Shown here: in pieces, positions 1 to 8,683 of the stretch
Layout: each line of letters opens with the position of its first letter
Position numbering within the stretch: position 1 is the stretch's first letter
Notes under the pieces: model-generated
What the model saw: the letters and a program-made list of their open reading frames with translations, nothing else
Told to the model about the DNA's origin: nothing
Databases searched by the model: none
Source: Bradyrhizobium iriomotense
Lineage (GTDB): Bacteria; Pseudomonadota; Alphaproteobacteria; Rhizobiales; Xanthobacteraceae
NCBI RefSeq assembly: GCF_018129405.1
Contig: NZ_JAFCLP010000019.1
Location: forward strand, 62,001-126,000
Length of the DNA: 64,000 nucleotides
Direction: 5' to 3'
Position numbers and translations under genes: made by a program

Positions 1-49
1 GATGTTTCGGGAAGGTCTTGACGTCGATCCGGTCAGTCTGCGCGCGCAT
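1..49 (-). CDS. Start of a gene running off the left edge (partial)
   Basis: On the minus strand an ATG at 49-47 opens a frame starting MRAQTDRIDVKTFPKH that continues past the window edge. It lies just downstream of the M23 peptidase gene in the same direction, so it may be the next gene of that unit. Only 16 codons are visible, so neither the function nor the start is secure. Confidence 0.35.
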   Translation of the reverse strand, partial: MRAQTDRIDVKTFPKH

Positions 50-84
50 GGGGCGGGGAGATGCGCGATGAGGCGGTAACTGCC

Positions 85-1686
85 TCAATTCTCCTCGCTG
101 CTCGATCCCTCGCGCAGGTCCGGCTTGATGGCGTCCTCCGGCAGCGCATGAGCCACCGGCTGGGCCGTGACGGCGATCTCCGGGCCGACCTCGCGGCCGC
201 GGGCGCGGATCAGGCGCTCATAGGCCGAAACGAGCGTGACGTAGGGGCTGACCCAGATCCAGCCGTCGCGGGTGAACACCTGGACGTCAAAATGCAGATG
301 CATCGAGGTGCCGGCGGGATGGTCGAGATAGTTCGAGACCACGCCGATCTTCTCGCCTTCGGCCACGATGCGACCGTTGAGCAGGCCATCGGCATTCATC
401 GCCTGCGGATTCATGTGCATGTAGCGGAAGCGGATGTGCTCCTTTCGGCTGTTGACCTGAAGCGTCGCGGCCTGGTCCTTAGACGTGCGGATCACGACGG
501 CGTCGCGCACCGCGACGACGGCGCGCTGCTTGCGATCGCAGGGTTCGCGTCCTTCACCGGGCGGCGGGCACTCGGCCGCACGGATGTCCTCGCCCTGGTG
601 GCCGTAACCGCCGGCGCATTGCCAGACTTCGAAGCTGCGGGACTCGCAGAAATTGTCGCGCCAGGGATAGGCGGTCGGACCATCGCTCTTGTCGCGCCTG
701 GCGTAGGACTGCGAGCGCACGAAAGCGGGCGTCTTCTCCAGGGGAAAGCGGATCTGCGCATAGGCGATCACGTCGGGATGGCCGCTCTTGTTGCGGTAGC
801 CGGTGTTCGGGATGATGTCGCCGCTCGGCCGGTAGCCGAAATCGAGTGAGCGCGTCGCGGGACGATCGAGCACGTTGGAGGCAATGTCCGTCAGCGGCCG
901 CATGCGCTGGCCGCCGGCGATGCGCAGCGCTTTCAGGAAGCGCTCGGCGACCGGATAGGCCTCCTTGCAGGCCAGCCGCCGCGGTTTTGCGACGCTGTCG
1001 AGGCACTGGACCGACACCACATAGGCGACGCCGAAGCGCGTGAAGGCGTAGCGCACATAGCCTTCCCGGATGAACCTGCGCAGGTCCGGATAGGTTGCGG
1101 CGAGCGGCTTGACCGGCTCGCCCTTGCCGCCGGAGGGATCGGCAACGTCATAGAGCAGCGCCGAGCCGGTGATCTGCACCTCGACCGGCCTTGCGAAGAC
1201 ACGCGAGGGCATGCCGTCGCCGGCGCCGGGCTCTAGCGAAAAGGTCGCGCTGTAACCCGCGGGACCGGCATCGAACATGTCCATGGGATTGAAATCGGCC
1301 TGATAACGCGACAGCGACAGGCTCGATGGCGCGCCATTGCGCCGGGCCTCGAGATAGGCGCCGGCGTCGAACGGCAGCAGCACGGGCACGGCGCTGCGGG
1401 CAATGCCGGAGAAGAATTGCGAGGAGACCCCGTTGAGCTGCACCAGGGCCGGTGTTGCGCGCGGATCGTAGCGCGGCACCGATCGGCGGGGCACGAAGGT
1501 GAAATCGCCGGCGATCTGGGGATGGCTGTTGATCTCGACGCGAAGCTGGTCGAGCGCTGCGCGCCAATCGACGCGCAGGGCCGTGAGCGACGGGCTGCGG
1601 AATTCATCCGCGGCCAGCGGAACGGCAATGAGGGGCGACAGCGACGCCAGAAGAAGCGAGACGAAGCGGAAACTCTTCCCAACCAC
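85..1686 (-). CDS. Secreted M23-family (LytM-like) metallopeptidase
   Basis: This predicted exported zinc peptidase of about 533 residues probably acts on peptidoglycan cross-links in the periplasm. I chose the GTG at 1686 because a G-rich Shine-Dalgarno lies about 7 nt upstream and translation then begins directly with a signal peptide (KSFRFVSLLLASLSPLIAVP, then AADE). A further in-frame GTG lies at 1707. The C-terminal third carries the M23 signature: an HQGED motif near residue 365 (His and Asp zinc ligands), YMHMN near 423, and the HLHFD pair near 465. The middle of the protein has no recognisable domain, so its specificity is open. Some LytM proteins are inactive regulators, but all the expected ligands are present here. 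It lies downstream of efp on the same strand with a 38-nt gap. Confidence 0.85.
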   Translation of the reverse strand: MVGKSFRFVSLLLASLSPLIAVPLAADEFRSPSLTALRVDWRAALDQLRVEINSHPQIAGDFTFVPRRSVPRYDPRATPALVQLNGVSSQFFSGIARSAVPVLLPFDAGAYLEARRNGAPSSLSLSRYQADFNPMDMFDAGPAGYSATFSLEPGAGDGMPSRVFARPVEVQITGSALLYDVADPSGGKGEPVKPLAATYPDLRRFIREGYVRYAFTRFGVAYVVSVQCLDSVAKPRRLACKEAYPVAERFLKALRIAGGQRMRPLTDIASNVLDRPATRSLDFGYRPSGDIIPNTGYRNKSGHPDVIAYAQIRFPLEKTPAFVRSQSYARRDKSDGPTAYPWRDNFCESRSFEVWQCAGGYGHQGEDIRAAECPPPGEGREPCDRKQRAVVAVRDAVVIRTSKDQAATLQVNSRKEHIRFRYMHMNPQAMNADGLLNGRIVAEGEKIGVVSNYLDHPAGTSMHLHFDVQVFTRDGWIWVSPYVTLVSAYERLIRARGREVGPEIAVTAQPVAHALPEDAIKPDLREGSSSEEN

Positions 1687-1724
1687 TGTCTCGCCCCCCG
1701 GCGGCACCTGTCTCGATCCCTCGC

Positions 1725-2291
1725 TTAGTCCTTGGCGCGCTCGGCGTAGGAGCCGTCTTCGGTCATCACCACCACGCGGGTGCCGACCGTGATGTGCGGC
1801 GGCACGGTGGTGCGCACGCCGTTGGACAGCACCGCGGGCTTGTAGGAGGAGGAGGCGGTCTGGCCCTTGGTCACGGGCTCGGTGTCGACCACTTCCAGCG
1901 TCACGCGCTGCGGCAGGGCGATCGAGACCGGGTTGGTGTCGTGCATCGACAGCTTGACCGTCATGCTCTCCTGAAGATACGCGGCAGCATCGCCGACGAC
2001 GTCCTTGGAAACCTGGACCTGGTCGTAGGTCTCCGGGTTCATGAAGTGATAGCCGTCGCCATCTTCATAGAGGTAGGTGTAGTTGCGCTCTTCGATCGTG
2101 GCCTTTTCGACCTGGTCGGTGGTCTTGTAGCGCTCGGAGATCTTTACCCCGTCCGAGATTCGGCGCATTTCGATCTGGCTGACCGGGGTGCCCTTGCCGG
2201 GATGGATGTTCTCGGCGCTCACGACGACATAAAGCTTGCCGTCTTGCTCGATCACGTTGCCCTTGCGAATAGAACTGGCGATGACTCTCAA
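1725..2291 (-). CDS. efp: Translation elongation factor P
   Basis: EF-P binds ribosomes stalled on consecutive prolines and promotes peptide-bond formation. The 188-residue length is normal for the family. The N-terminal KOW-like domain contains the loop HPGKGT, whose Lys33 matches the residue that is beta-lysylated in E. coli EF-P (Lys34 there). Two OB-like domains follow, ending with the typical [18 protein letters not shown]-type segment. The gene is divergent from epmA, with a shared intergenic region at 2292-2453, so the factor and its modifying enzymes sit side by side. The window also encodes a clear client: the secreted protein at 49760-50542 has seven consecutive prolines. Confidence 0.97.
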   Translation of the reverse strand: MRVIASSIRKGNVIEQDGKLYVVVSAENIHPGKGTPVSQIEMRRISDGVKISERYKTTDQVEKATIEERNYTYLYEDGDGYHFMNPETYDQVQVSKDVVGDAAAYLQESMTVKLSMHDTNPVSIALPQRVTLEVVDTEPVTKGQTASSSYKPAVLSNGVRTTVPPHITVGTRVVVMTEDGSYAERAKD

Positions 2292-2453
2292 AGCTGTATT
2301 TCCTGCTTGCTTGGCCCGGCTGCGGCCAGGACGTGGTCAAATTGATGGGGGACTTGGGGCCTCAAATCGGACCTCGGCGCCCGTTTCGGGCCGCAACATA
2401 CTGATTTTGCCGCTGGATGCCAGCTTTTTGCTGGCCTGCGGAGCCGTCGGTTA

Positions 2454-3506
2454 ATGGCTGGGGACAAGCCGATCTCGCCGTTCTGGTCGCCCTCGCGGCA
2501 CCTCGACCGGCGGCCATTCCTCCAGGCGAGGGGTGCCGTGACCGGAGCTTTACGGGGCTTTTTCGCCGAACAAGGGTTTATCGAGGTCGAAACCTCGGTC
2601 CTCCAGGTGTCCCCGGGCAACGAGACCCATCTGCACGCCCCCCGGACCGAGATCATGCGGCCCGACGGCAGCCGGGCCAGCCGATATTTGCGGACCTCGC
2701 CGGAATTCGCCTGCAAGAAGCTGCTGGCGGCCGGGGAGCCCCGAATCTTCGAGTTCGCACGGGTGTTCCGTGACCGCGAGCGCGGCGACTTGCATCTGCC
2801 CGAATTCACCATGCTGGAATGGTACCGGGCCAGCGCCCCCTATGCCGCGATCATGGCCGACACCGTCGCCGTCATCGCCCGCGCGGCGCAGGCGACCGGA
2901 ATCGGGACGTTCTCCTTCCGCGGCCGCACCGCCGACCCCTTTGCCGAGCCGGAGCTTCTGACGGTTGCGGGGGCCTTCGAGCGGTTCGCCGAGATCGATC
3001 TGCTGTCGACAATCTCGGGCGACGAGGGTAACCGTGCCGCGCTCGCCCGAATGGCCACCGGCAAGGTCCGCGTGGCCGAGGACGACACCTGGTCGGACAT
3101 CTTCAGCAAGGTCCTGGTCGAGCATGTCGAGCCGCATCTGGGGCAGGGACGTTTGACCATCCTGTTCGAATACCCATCTCCAGAGGCGGCGCTGGCGCGG
3201 GTGAAGGCGGACGATCCCAGGGTCGCCGAGCGGTTCGAGGTTTATGCCTGCGGCGTCGAGCTCGCCAACGGGTTTGGTGAGCTGACCGATGCCGAGGAAC
3301 AGCGCCGCCGCTTCACGGACTCGATGGCGGAGAAGCAGCGCCGCTACGGTGAGGCCTACCCGCTGGACGAGGATTTTCTCGCTGCGGTCGCCGAGATGCC
3401 GGAAGCGAGCGGCGTCGCACTCGGCTTCGACCGGCTGGTGATGCTGGCGAGCGGCGCAACACGGATTGATCAGGTGGTGTGGACGCCGCCTGCGGGTGAG
3501 ACATGA
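2454..3506 (+). CDS. epmA: EF-P--(R)-beta-lysine ligase (EpmA/GenX/PoxA)
   Basis: This class II lysyl-tRNA-synthetase paralogue of 350 residues lacks the N-terminal anticodon-binding domain, which is the hallmark of EpmA. It activates (R)-beta-lysine with ATP and transfers it to the EF-P lysine. Visible motifs are the motif 2 region (RTSPEFACKKLL, then FRDRE and HLPEFTMLEWYRA, residues about 80-125) and the motif 3-like GVALGFDRLVMLASG near the C-terminus. The stop overlaps the epmB start (ATGA at 3503-3506), so the two are translationally coupled. The start is the first ATG after the divergent promoter region; its Shine-Dalgarno (GGAG about 10 nt upstream) is modest. Confidence 0.95.
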   Translation: MAGDKPISPFWSPSRHLDRRPFLQARGAVTGALRGFFAEQGFIEVETSVLQVSPGNETHLHAPRTEIMRPDGSRASRYLRTSPEFACKKLLAAGEPRIFEFARVFRDRERGDLHLPEFTMLEWYRASAPYAAIMADTVAVIARAAQATGIGTFSFRGRTADPFAEPELLTVAGAFERFAEIDLLSTISGDEGNRAALARMATGKVRVAEDDTWSDIFSKVLVEHVEPHLGQGRLTILFEYPSPEAALARVKADDPRVAERFEVYACGVELANGFGELTDAEEQRRRFTDSMAEKQRRYGEAYPLDEDFLAAVAEMPEASGVALGFDRLVMLASGATRIDQVVWTPPAGET

Positions 3507-4597
3507 CGAAGACGAATCTTGCACGCACTTTGCGCGAGCCGGCCGAGCTCGTGGCCGAGCAGCTTGCCCCCGCCGCGGCGCTGCCCGCGCTCGAGCGCGT
3601 CGCCGCGCGTTATGCGGTCGCGATCACGCCGGCGCTGGTCGAGCTGATCGACACCTCCGATCCCGACGATCCCATCGCGCGGCAATTCGTTCCGACAGCC
3701 GCGGAACTGGAGATGCAGCCGGGCGAGAACGCCGACCCGATCGGCGATCATCCGTATTCCCCGGTTCCCGGCATCGTGCATCGCTATCCCGATCGCGTGC
3801 TGTTCAAGCTGGTTCACGTCTGCGCGGTCTATTGCCGCTTCTGCTTCCGCCGCGAGATGGTCGGGCCCGGCAAGGAGAACGCGCTCTCCGACACCGCCTA
3901 TCGCGCCGCGATCGACTACATCCGCGCGCATGGCGAGATCTGGGAAGTGATCCTGACCGGCGGCGACCCGCTGATGCTGTCGCCGCGTCGCATGAGCGAG
4001 ATCATGGCCGATCTCGCCGCGATCGATCACGTCAAGATCATCCGTCTTCATACGCGCGTGCCCGTGGCCGACCCGGCGCGGATCGGCGACGAGATGGTCG
4101 CAGCGCTGAAGGTTCCGGGCGCGACCACCTGGGTGGCGCTCCATGCCAACCATGCGCGCGAGCTCACGGAAGCCGCCCGTTCCGCCTGCGCGCGGCTCGT
4201 CGATGCCGGCATTCCCATGGTCAGCCAGTCCGTGCTTTTGCGCGGCGTCAACGACAATTTGGCCGCTTTGTCGGATTTGATGCGAGCTTTCGTCGAATGC
4301 CGGATCAAGCCCTACTACTTGCATCACGGCGATCTGGCGCCGGGCACTGCGCATCTGCGCACGACGCTGGCGGAGGGACAGGAGTTGATGCGGCAGTTGC
4401 GCGGACGGGTGTCAGGACTGTGTCAGCCTGACTATGTCATCGATATTCCCGGCGGTGCCGGCAAATCGCCGGTGGGGCCGAGTTACGTGTTGGCGGTGCA
4501 AAATACCGCACCCCACGCACGTGATGCGGGAGCCGAAACACGTTATCGTATCGTCGACTATTGCGGCGAGGTTCATCTCTATCCGCCCGAGACCTGA
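3503..4597 (+). CDS. epmB: EF-P lysine 2,3-aminomutase (EpmB, radical SAM)
   Basis: This protein converts (S)-alpha-lysine to (R)-beta-lysine for EpmA. The radical SAM cluster motif is CX3CX2C (Cys107, Cys111, Cys114 in HVCAVYCRFCFRREM), followed by the SAM-binding GGDPLML near residue 155. A PLP-lysine segment of the lysine aminomutase type (IPGGAGKSPVG) lies near residue 325. The 364-residue length fits EpmB rather than the longer catabolic KamA enzymes, and the overlap with epmA supports that role. No EpmC hydroxylase gene is seen nearby, and none is required for activity. Confidence 0.93.
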   Translation: MTKTNLARTLREPAELVAEQLAPAAALPALERVAARYAVAITPALVELIDTSDPDDPIARQFVPTAAELEMQPGENADPIGDHPYSPVPGIVHRYPDRVLFKLVHVCAVYCRFCFRREMVGPGKENALSDTAYRAAIDYIRAHGEIWEVILTGGDPLMLSPRRMSEIMADLAAIDHVKIIRLHTRVPVADPARIGDEMVAALKVPGATTWVALHANHARELTEAARSACARLVDAGIPMVSQSVLLRGVNDNLAALSDLMRAFVECRIKPYYLHHGDLAPGTAHLRTTLAEGQELMRQLRGRVSGLCQPDYVIDIPGGAGKSPVGPSYVLAVQNTAPHARDAGAETRYRIVDYCGEVHLYPPET

Positions 4598-4639
4598 GCG
4601 GTGATGGTGGGAGCGCCCGTTGAGAATGGAGGAACGGAT

Positions 4640-4894
4640 ATGAAGAAGATCATGCTGGCAGCATCGCTCGTGGTCTTGCTTGGCGGCGCGGCGGTTGCAC
4701 AGACCGGCGGCTCCAAGGGATCGACGTCAAGCGGCGCGTCCTCCGGATCGGTGCTGCCAGCCCCTGTTGGTCATCGCCAGCCGCGTGCCAGCGATGTACC
4801 CAGCGAGAAGAATCTGAGCGATCCGAACAATCCCGTGAACAAGGAAGACGCTCTGCTCGACAAGAAGATCAAGAGCATCTGCCGCGGCTGCTAG
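4640..4894 (+). CDS. Small secreted hypothetical protein
   Basis: This 84-residue protein has a clear signal peptide (MKKIMLAASLVVLLGGAAVA, cleavage near AQT) followed by a Gly/Ser-rich stretch and a charged tail ending in SICRGC. The start at 4640 is preceded by GGAGGA, a strong ribosome-binding site; an upstream in-frame ATG at 4601 lacks one. The closing CRGC could bind a metal or form a disulphide, but I do not recognise a family. It follows epmB by 42 nt and may be cotranscribed. Confidence 0.75.
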   Translation: MKKIMLAASLVVLLGGAAVAQTGGSKGSTSSGASSGSVLPAPVGHRQPRASDVPSEKNLSDPNNPVNKEDALLDKKIKSICRGC

Positions 4895-4902
4895 TCACCA
4901 TA

Positions 4903-4936
4903 GCGGGCAGGGCGCGAATAGCATCGCCCCGCCCGC
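4903..4936. terminator. Terminator hairpin between convergent genes
   Basis: The arms GCGGGCAGGGCG and CGCCCCGCCCGC form a long GC stem between the convergent small secreted gene (ends 4894) and the DAHP synthase gene (ends 4950). It has no long T-tract on either side, so its efficiency is uncertain. Confidence 0.5.
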
Positions 4937-4949
4937 ATTGGTCTTTACG

Positions 4950-6035
4950 TCAGGCCGACCGCTCGTGCAGTCCCGCGCGCTGCGCGTTGCGCCGGATTTC
5001 GACAGCGTCGGCGAGCTGTTCCAGCACGGTTGCCGTGGTCGCCCAGTCGATGCAGCCGTCGGTGATGCTCTGGCCGTAGGTGAGCGGCTTGCCCGGCACC
5101 ACGTCCTGGCGGCCGGCGACGAGATTGCTCTCGATCATCACGCCCATGATGCGGTTTTCGCCGCCGGAGATCTGGCCGGCGATGTCCGCCATCACCAGCG
5201 GCTGGTTCTCCGGCTTCTTGCTCGAATTGGCATGGCTCGCGTCCACCATCACCAGCGGCGCGACACCGGATTTCGCCAGTTCGTTGCAGGCCGCCGCAAC
5301 GCTTGCCGCATCGTAGTTCGGCTTGCTGCCGCCGCGCAGGATGATGTGGCAGTCCTCGTTGCCGGCGGTCGAGGCGATCGCCGAGCGGCCGAGCTTCGTG
5401 ACCGCCATGAAATGATGCGGATGCGAGGCCGACTTCACCGCGTCCGCCGCGATCCGCACATTGCCATCGGTGCCGTTCTTGAAGCCGACCGGGCAGGACA
5501 GGCCCGAGGCCAGCTCGCGGTGGATCTGGCTCTCGGTCGTGCGCGCGCCGATCGCGGCCCAGGACACGAGGTCGGCGATGTATTGCGGGGTCGTCATGTC
5601 CAGGAATTCGGCGCCGGCCGGAAGGCCGAGATTGTTCACCGCCGACAGCACGTTGCGCGCCAGCCGCAGGCCCTTGTTGATGTCGAAGCTGCCGTCGAGA
5701 TCAGGATCGTTGATCAGGCCCTTCCAGCCGACGGTGGTGCGCGGCTTCTCGAAATAGACCCGCATCACGATCTCGAGCTGGTCGGCGAGGTCCTCGCGCA
5801 GCTTTGACAGGCGCTCGGCGTAGTCGAGCGCGGCCTTGGGATCGTGCACCGAGCAGGGGCCGACCACGACCAGCAGGCGGTCGTCCTGGCCGGTGAGGAT
5901 GGCATGGATCGCGTTGCGCGCGGCCATGACCACACGGGTCGCCGTGAGCGTGCGCGGGACCTCCCGCATCACCTCTTCCGGCGTGCTCAGCTCTTTTAGT
6001 TCGCGGATACGAAGATCGTCTGTCGTGCTCAGCAC
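4950..6035 (-). CDS. aroG: 3-deoxy-7-phosphoheptulonate (DAHP) synthase, type I
   Basis: This enzyme catalyses the first step of the shikimate pathway: phosphoenolpyruvate plus erythrose 4-phosphate to DAHP. The 361-residue protein has type I AroFGH features, including VVVGPCSVHD near residue 60, MRVYFEKPRTTVGWKG near 90, and the GFKNGTDGN segment near 200. The start is a GTG at 6035 with CAGGAG upstream. The upstream leader at 6072-6200 encodes an aromatic-rich peptide followed by an intrinsic terminator, so expression is probably set by attenuation in response to Phe, Tyr and Trp. Which of the AroF/G/H feedback types this is cannot be told from sequence reading. Confidence 0.95.
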   Translation of the reverse strand: MLSTTDDLRIRELKELSTPEEVMREVPRTLTATRVVMAARNAIHAILTGQDDRLLVVVGPCSVHDPKAALDYAERLSKLREDLADQLEIVMRVYFEKPRTTVGWKGLINDPDLDGSFDINKGLRLARNVLSAVNNLGLPAGAEFLDMTTPQYIADLVSWAAIGARTTESQIHRELASGLSCPVGFKNGTDGNVRIAADAVKSASHPHHFMAVTKLGRSAIASTAGNEDCHIILRGGSKPNYDAASVAAACNELAKSGVAPLVMVDASHANSSKKPENQPLVMADIAGQISGGENRIMGVMIESNLVAGRQDVVPGKPLTYGQSITDGCIDWATTATVLEQLADAVEIRRNAQRAGLHERSA

Positions 6036-6071
6036 GGCGGGCTCCTGTCTGTTTTAGAACCTGCCGGCCAA

Positions 6072-6097
6072 TAAAAAAGCCGCCAGGTCTGGCGGCT
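6072..6097 (-). terminator. Attenuator terminator in the aroG leader
   Basis: On the minus strand AGCCGCCAG (6097-6089) pairs with CTGGCGGCT (6086-6078) and is followed by a run of T (6078-6072). It lies between the leader peptide and the aroG GTG. The 5' arm can instead pair with CTGGCGGC at 6149-6142 inside the leader ORF, an alternative antiterminator of 8 bp. Confidence 0.8.
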
Positions 6098-6119
6098 GTT
6101 CGGACGTTTGCTTCAATAT

Positions 6120-6200
6120 TCAGATTGAGCGCGATCCTCCTGCCGCCAGCAAGCTGTCGTAGCTAAAGTACCAAAAATAGCTGGTGGCGACGGTGATCAT
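6120..6200 (-). CDS. Aromatic-rich leader peptide of aroG
   Basis: This 26-codon ORF (ATG at 6200, TGA at 6122-6120) contains YFWYFSY, with six aromatic codons in seven (6179-6159): three Tyr, two Phe and one Trp. It is followed by a terminator and then aroG, the architecture of an amino-acid attenuator. The segment 5' of the aromatic codons (6188-6180) can pair with 6150-6142 at 8 of 9 positions, giving the classical pause hairpin. An in-frame GTG at 6236 would extend the peptide and add two Trp codons. The Shine-Dalgarno is weak for both starts, so the exact start is unsettled. Confidence 0.75.
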   Translation of the reverse strand: MITVATSYFWYFSYDSLLAAGGSRSI

Positions 6201-6268
6201 GGCAGGCCATATAGCGTGCCATTGGCGGGTTGTCACCCCCCAATCGGCCGGTCGGGCGATGAGGGGTC

Positions 6269-6847
6269 TCAGGGGTTGCTGTTGCGCGCCGCCAGCGACA
6301 CGCCGATTAGGGTGGCGCCGCCGAACAGCAAATTGATACCGACGAGGACGCCGATCGCCCATTCCGCCGAGCTCGGCAGCCCCGTGATCACCATGAAGGA
6401 GATCGCGATGTCGACGAGACCCGAGATCAGGAGCCACGACCAGCGGCCGCTGAGCTCGCGGCGGTGCTCCAGTGCGTACATGATGGTGGCGACGCCTTCC
6501 GCGAGGAAATAGGCGCCAAGCACGATGGTCAGCGTCAGCACGGCCTGCATCGGACGGGCCAGCAGCAGCATGCCGGCGAGCACGGCCAGCGCAGCCGAGA
6601 TCAGCGACCACCAGAAGCCCGGTGAGGTGCGTGCCCAGTAGGTGACGATCAGCCCGCCGATGCCGCTGATCAGGAACACCCAGCCGAGAAAGATCGCGGT
6701 CGCAAGGCTCGCGAGCGGCGGCACGATCAGCGCGGCAATTCCGAGCGCGGCGAGCAGGATGCCTTCGAACAGAAAGGCCTTCCAATGCGCTTTCACCGCC
6801 TGGCTCATCGCGGACTTAAGCCGTGAAAAATCCTCGGGCAATGTCAT
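6269..6847 (-). CDS. HdeD-family (DUF308) inner-membrane protein
   Basis: This 192-residue polytopic membrane protein has about six hydrophobic segments arranged as pairs, typical of DUF308/HdeD. E. coli HdeD belongs to the acid-resistance region; in rhizobia the role is not established. Recognisable stretches are WVFLISGIGGLIVTYWA and VLGAYFLAEGVATIMYALEHR. The ATG at 6847 was preferred (MTLPEDFSRLK); an upstream ATG at 6880 is possible. It probably shares a strand unit with the PrsW-like gene upstream. Confidence 0.85.
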   Translation of the reverse strand: MTLPEDFSRLKSAMSQAVKAHWKAFLFEGILLAALGIAALIVPPLASLATAIFLGWVFLISGIGGLIVTYWARTSPGFWWSLISAALAVLAGMLLLARPMQAVLTLTIVLGAYFLAEGVATIMYALEHRRELSGRWSWLLISGLVDIAISFMVITGLPSSAEWAIGVLVGINLLFGGATLIGVSLAARNSNP

Positions 6848-6916
6848 GGTGACCCCCAACGTGGCAGCCGATGCGTCCAATCTACCCGGTGCGCAGCGCG
6901 TTCGCCAACCCGTGCG

Positions 6917-7957
6917 TCAACCGCCGCCGTGCACAGACGAAAAACCTTCGCCACTGGTACGAACGCGGTTGCGGCCAAGAATGTAGATCGCGATCGTGAC
7001 GATCAGAAGTGCAAGGCCGAGCAGGATCGAGACGAAGCCGATCGGGATCAGAGCCAGCGTCAGGTTGCGCTCGGGGTTGATCAGCCAGTGATGGATCGAG
7101 GTCAGCACGAAGGCAAGACCGAGGAAGCCGACGCCGCCACCGGCGAGCAGCAGCGCCCACATCCGGCGCAATTGGCTGAGCCGCTCCCGTGCGACATCGG
7201 TGCGCGGCGCGTGATGGCGCGCGACGCGGCGGACGAGGCGGATGGCGAAGGCAATCGAGCTGAAGCCGATCAGGAGGCTGGCGCCGCCCAGCCACATCCG
7301 CAAGTTGGGATCGAGATCCGGCATGCGCTGGAGGGTGAGCAGCGGGAAGTCGAACGCCGAATGCAGAGCGAGCGGGCCGGCGAAGATCAAGAGGCGGCTG
7401 GAGAGGCGGGCCCAGTCGCGATGGTGGCGGTTCGCGCCCAGCGCCGTGCCGGCGCGCGCGATGGTCAGGTAGGCGCCCGCGATGATGCCGAGCGCGCCGT
7501 GGAACGGTACCGTCAGCACGCTGCGCAAGGCGGCCAGCGAGCGCCACATCTCGGCATGCTGGACCAGATAGGCGAGGTTCTCGTAGGCGGCGAAGCCGAG
7601 GCCGACCGCGGCGCCATAGACCACGGTGTCCATCGGATTGGCGAAGGTCCGCCGCTTGGTCGAGGAGACCAACACGATGGCAATCACCTTGACTGCCTCT
7701 TCTGGCAGCGCGACCCCGAAGATCGAGTGCATGGCCAGCGCCGCCCAGGGATTGTCGGGAGCCGCAACCATCTTGGCGAAGGGGGCGCGGGCAAGGCCCA
7801 GCAGGGAAATGCTGGCCGCACCTAACAGGAACGCGGTCCAGACCTGGGCCGGCGGGCCAGGGCGTTCTTCGGCGGCAATGACGAGCCACAGCATCAGCAG
7901 CGCCGGAGCGATGGCGGCAGTTCCGATGACGGTGGGTAACGCTTCAATCAGGTACAT
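6917..7957 (-). CDS. PrsW-family intramembrane metalloprotease
   Basis: This 346-residue multispanning protein has the family's conserved polar residues inside membrane segments: EE at 86-87 in ALPEEAVK, EN at 126-127 in AAYENLAYL, His153 in PFHGALG, and HxxxD at 199-203 in LHSAFDF. PrsW cleaves the anti-sigma factor RsiW in Bacillus, and the superfamily also contains CAAX-type proteases. No sigma or anti-sigma gene lies nearby, so the substrate is unknown. The C-terminal half holds extra transmembrane segments. Confidence 0.85.
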   Translation of the reverse strand: MYLIEALPTVIGTAAIAPALLMLWLVIAAEERPGPPAQVWTAFLLGAASISLLGLARAPFAKMVAAPDNPWAALAMHSIFGVALPEEAVKVIAIVLVSSTKRRTFANPMDTVVYGAAVGLGFAAYENLAYLVQHAEMWRSLAALRSVLTVPFHGALGIIAGAYLTIARAGTALGANRHHRDWARLSSRLLIFAGPLALHSAFDFPLLTLQRMPDLDPNLRMWLGGASLLIGFSSIAFAIRLVRRVARHHAPRTDVARERLSQLRRMWALLLAGGGVGFLGLAFVLTSIHHWLINPERNLTLALIPIGFVSILLGLALLIVTIAIYILGRNRVRTSGEGFSSVHGGG

Positions 7958-8301
7958 CGGCGCCGAAAATAGGTTCCCTTGATCCGCTTATCTACTTCTA
8001 CCGATGCGACCATCTGTCATGCGTAGGCTGTCGCCTCGCTTAACGAGCGCGACAGCCAACGTTCATCGGGACCGCCATGTGTAGAATACGAGCGCAATCA
8101 ATTGCATGACGGAACCGCTTCGCCATCAATGACAACGGCGGCGCCTCACGGCCTGGGTGGGAATTGGCAAGCCAGATCAAGGGAATGCGCAGGTTTCTTC
8201 GATTCACGATGCACGTGCTCCGACACCGAGTCCAGAGGCGAGTCTCGACAAGGCACGGATAAGCCAAGCGGCCTAGCCACGCTTCGTTGTGCGGCCGGTC
8301 T
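7958..8301. other. Intergenic region without a supported gene
   Basis: The frames in this 344-bp stretch are shadow-like, with no ribosome-binding site, motif or hydrophobic pattern. I see no gene, repeat or hairpin here. Confidence 0.5.
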
Positions 8302-8544
8302 TCAGTGCGTGGTGAACGGCGGCGGCCCTTCGGGGGCGATGTCGAAGGCGCCGAGATGGAATTCCTCGCCGATGAACGCGTCCGCCTCGGCATGGTGCGC
8401 GAGCAGCGTGAATGCGGCGTTGGGGTATTGTTTCCAGATCTCGAGATCGTCGGCGGTGATGGTGAGCCAGCCGAACGTGTACATGTAGCGGCCGGGCTCG
8501 GTGACCCGGCCGACCCTGTCCCAGGTGATCTTGTTGACTGGCAT
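8302..8544 (-). CDS. Small conserved-looking hypothetical protein
   Basis: This 80-residue acidic protein (MPVNKITWDRVGRV...) is rich in aromatic residues (YMYTFGWLTITADDLEIWKQYP), which suggests a small beta-rich domain. The ATG at 8544 is preferred over the in-frame ATG at 8592. No family is recognised and no operon partner is evident. Confidence 0.6.
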   Translation of the reverse strand: MPVNKITWDRVGRVTEPGRYMYTFGWLTITADDLEIWKQYPNAAFTLLAHHAEADAFIGEEFHLGAFDIAPEGPPPFTTH

Positions 8545-8683
8545 CCGGTCCCCCGATCGCAAGTCCGCAAATTGACGTCCGGCACGCGGCACGGACCGTC
8601 AAAAGCTGATCCCGCAATGGGGCCGCGATAGGGCGGCGATGCGGAGGCAAGACGGCCGCAACGCGCGGCCGCCGCCTGCCGGT

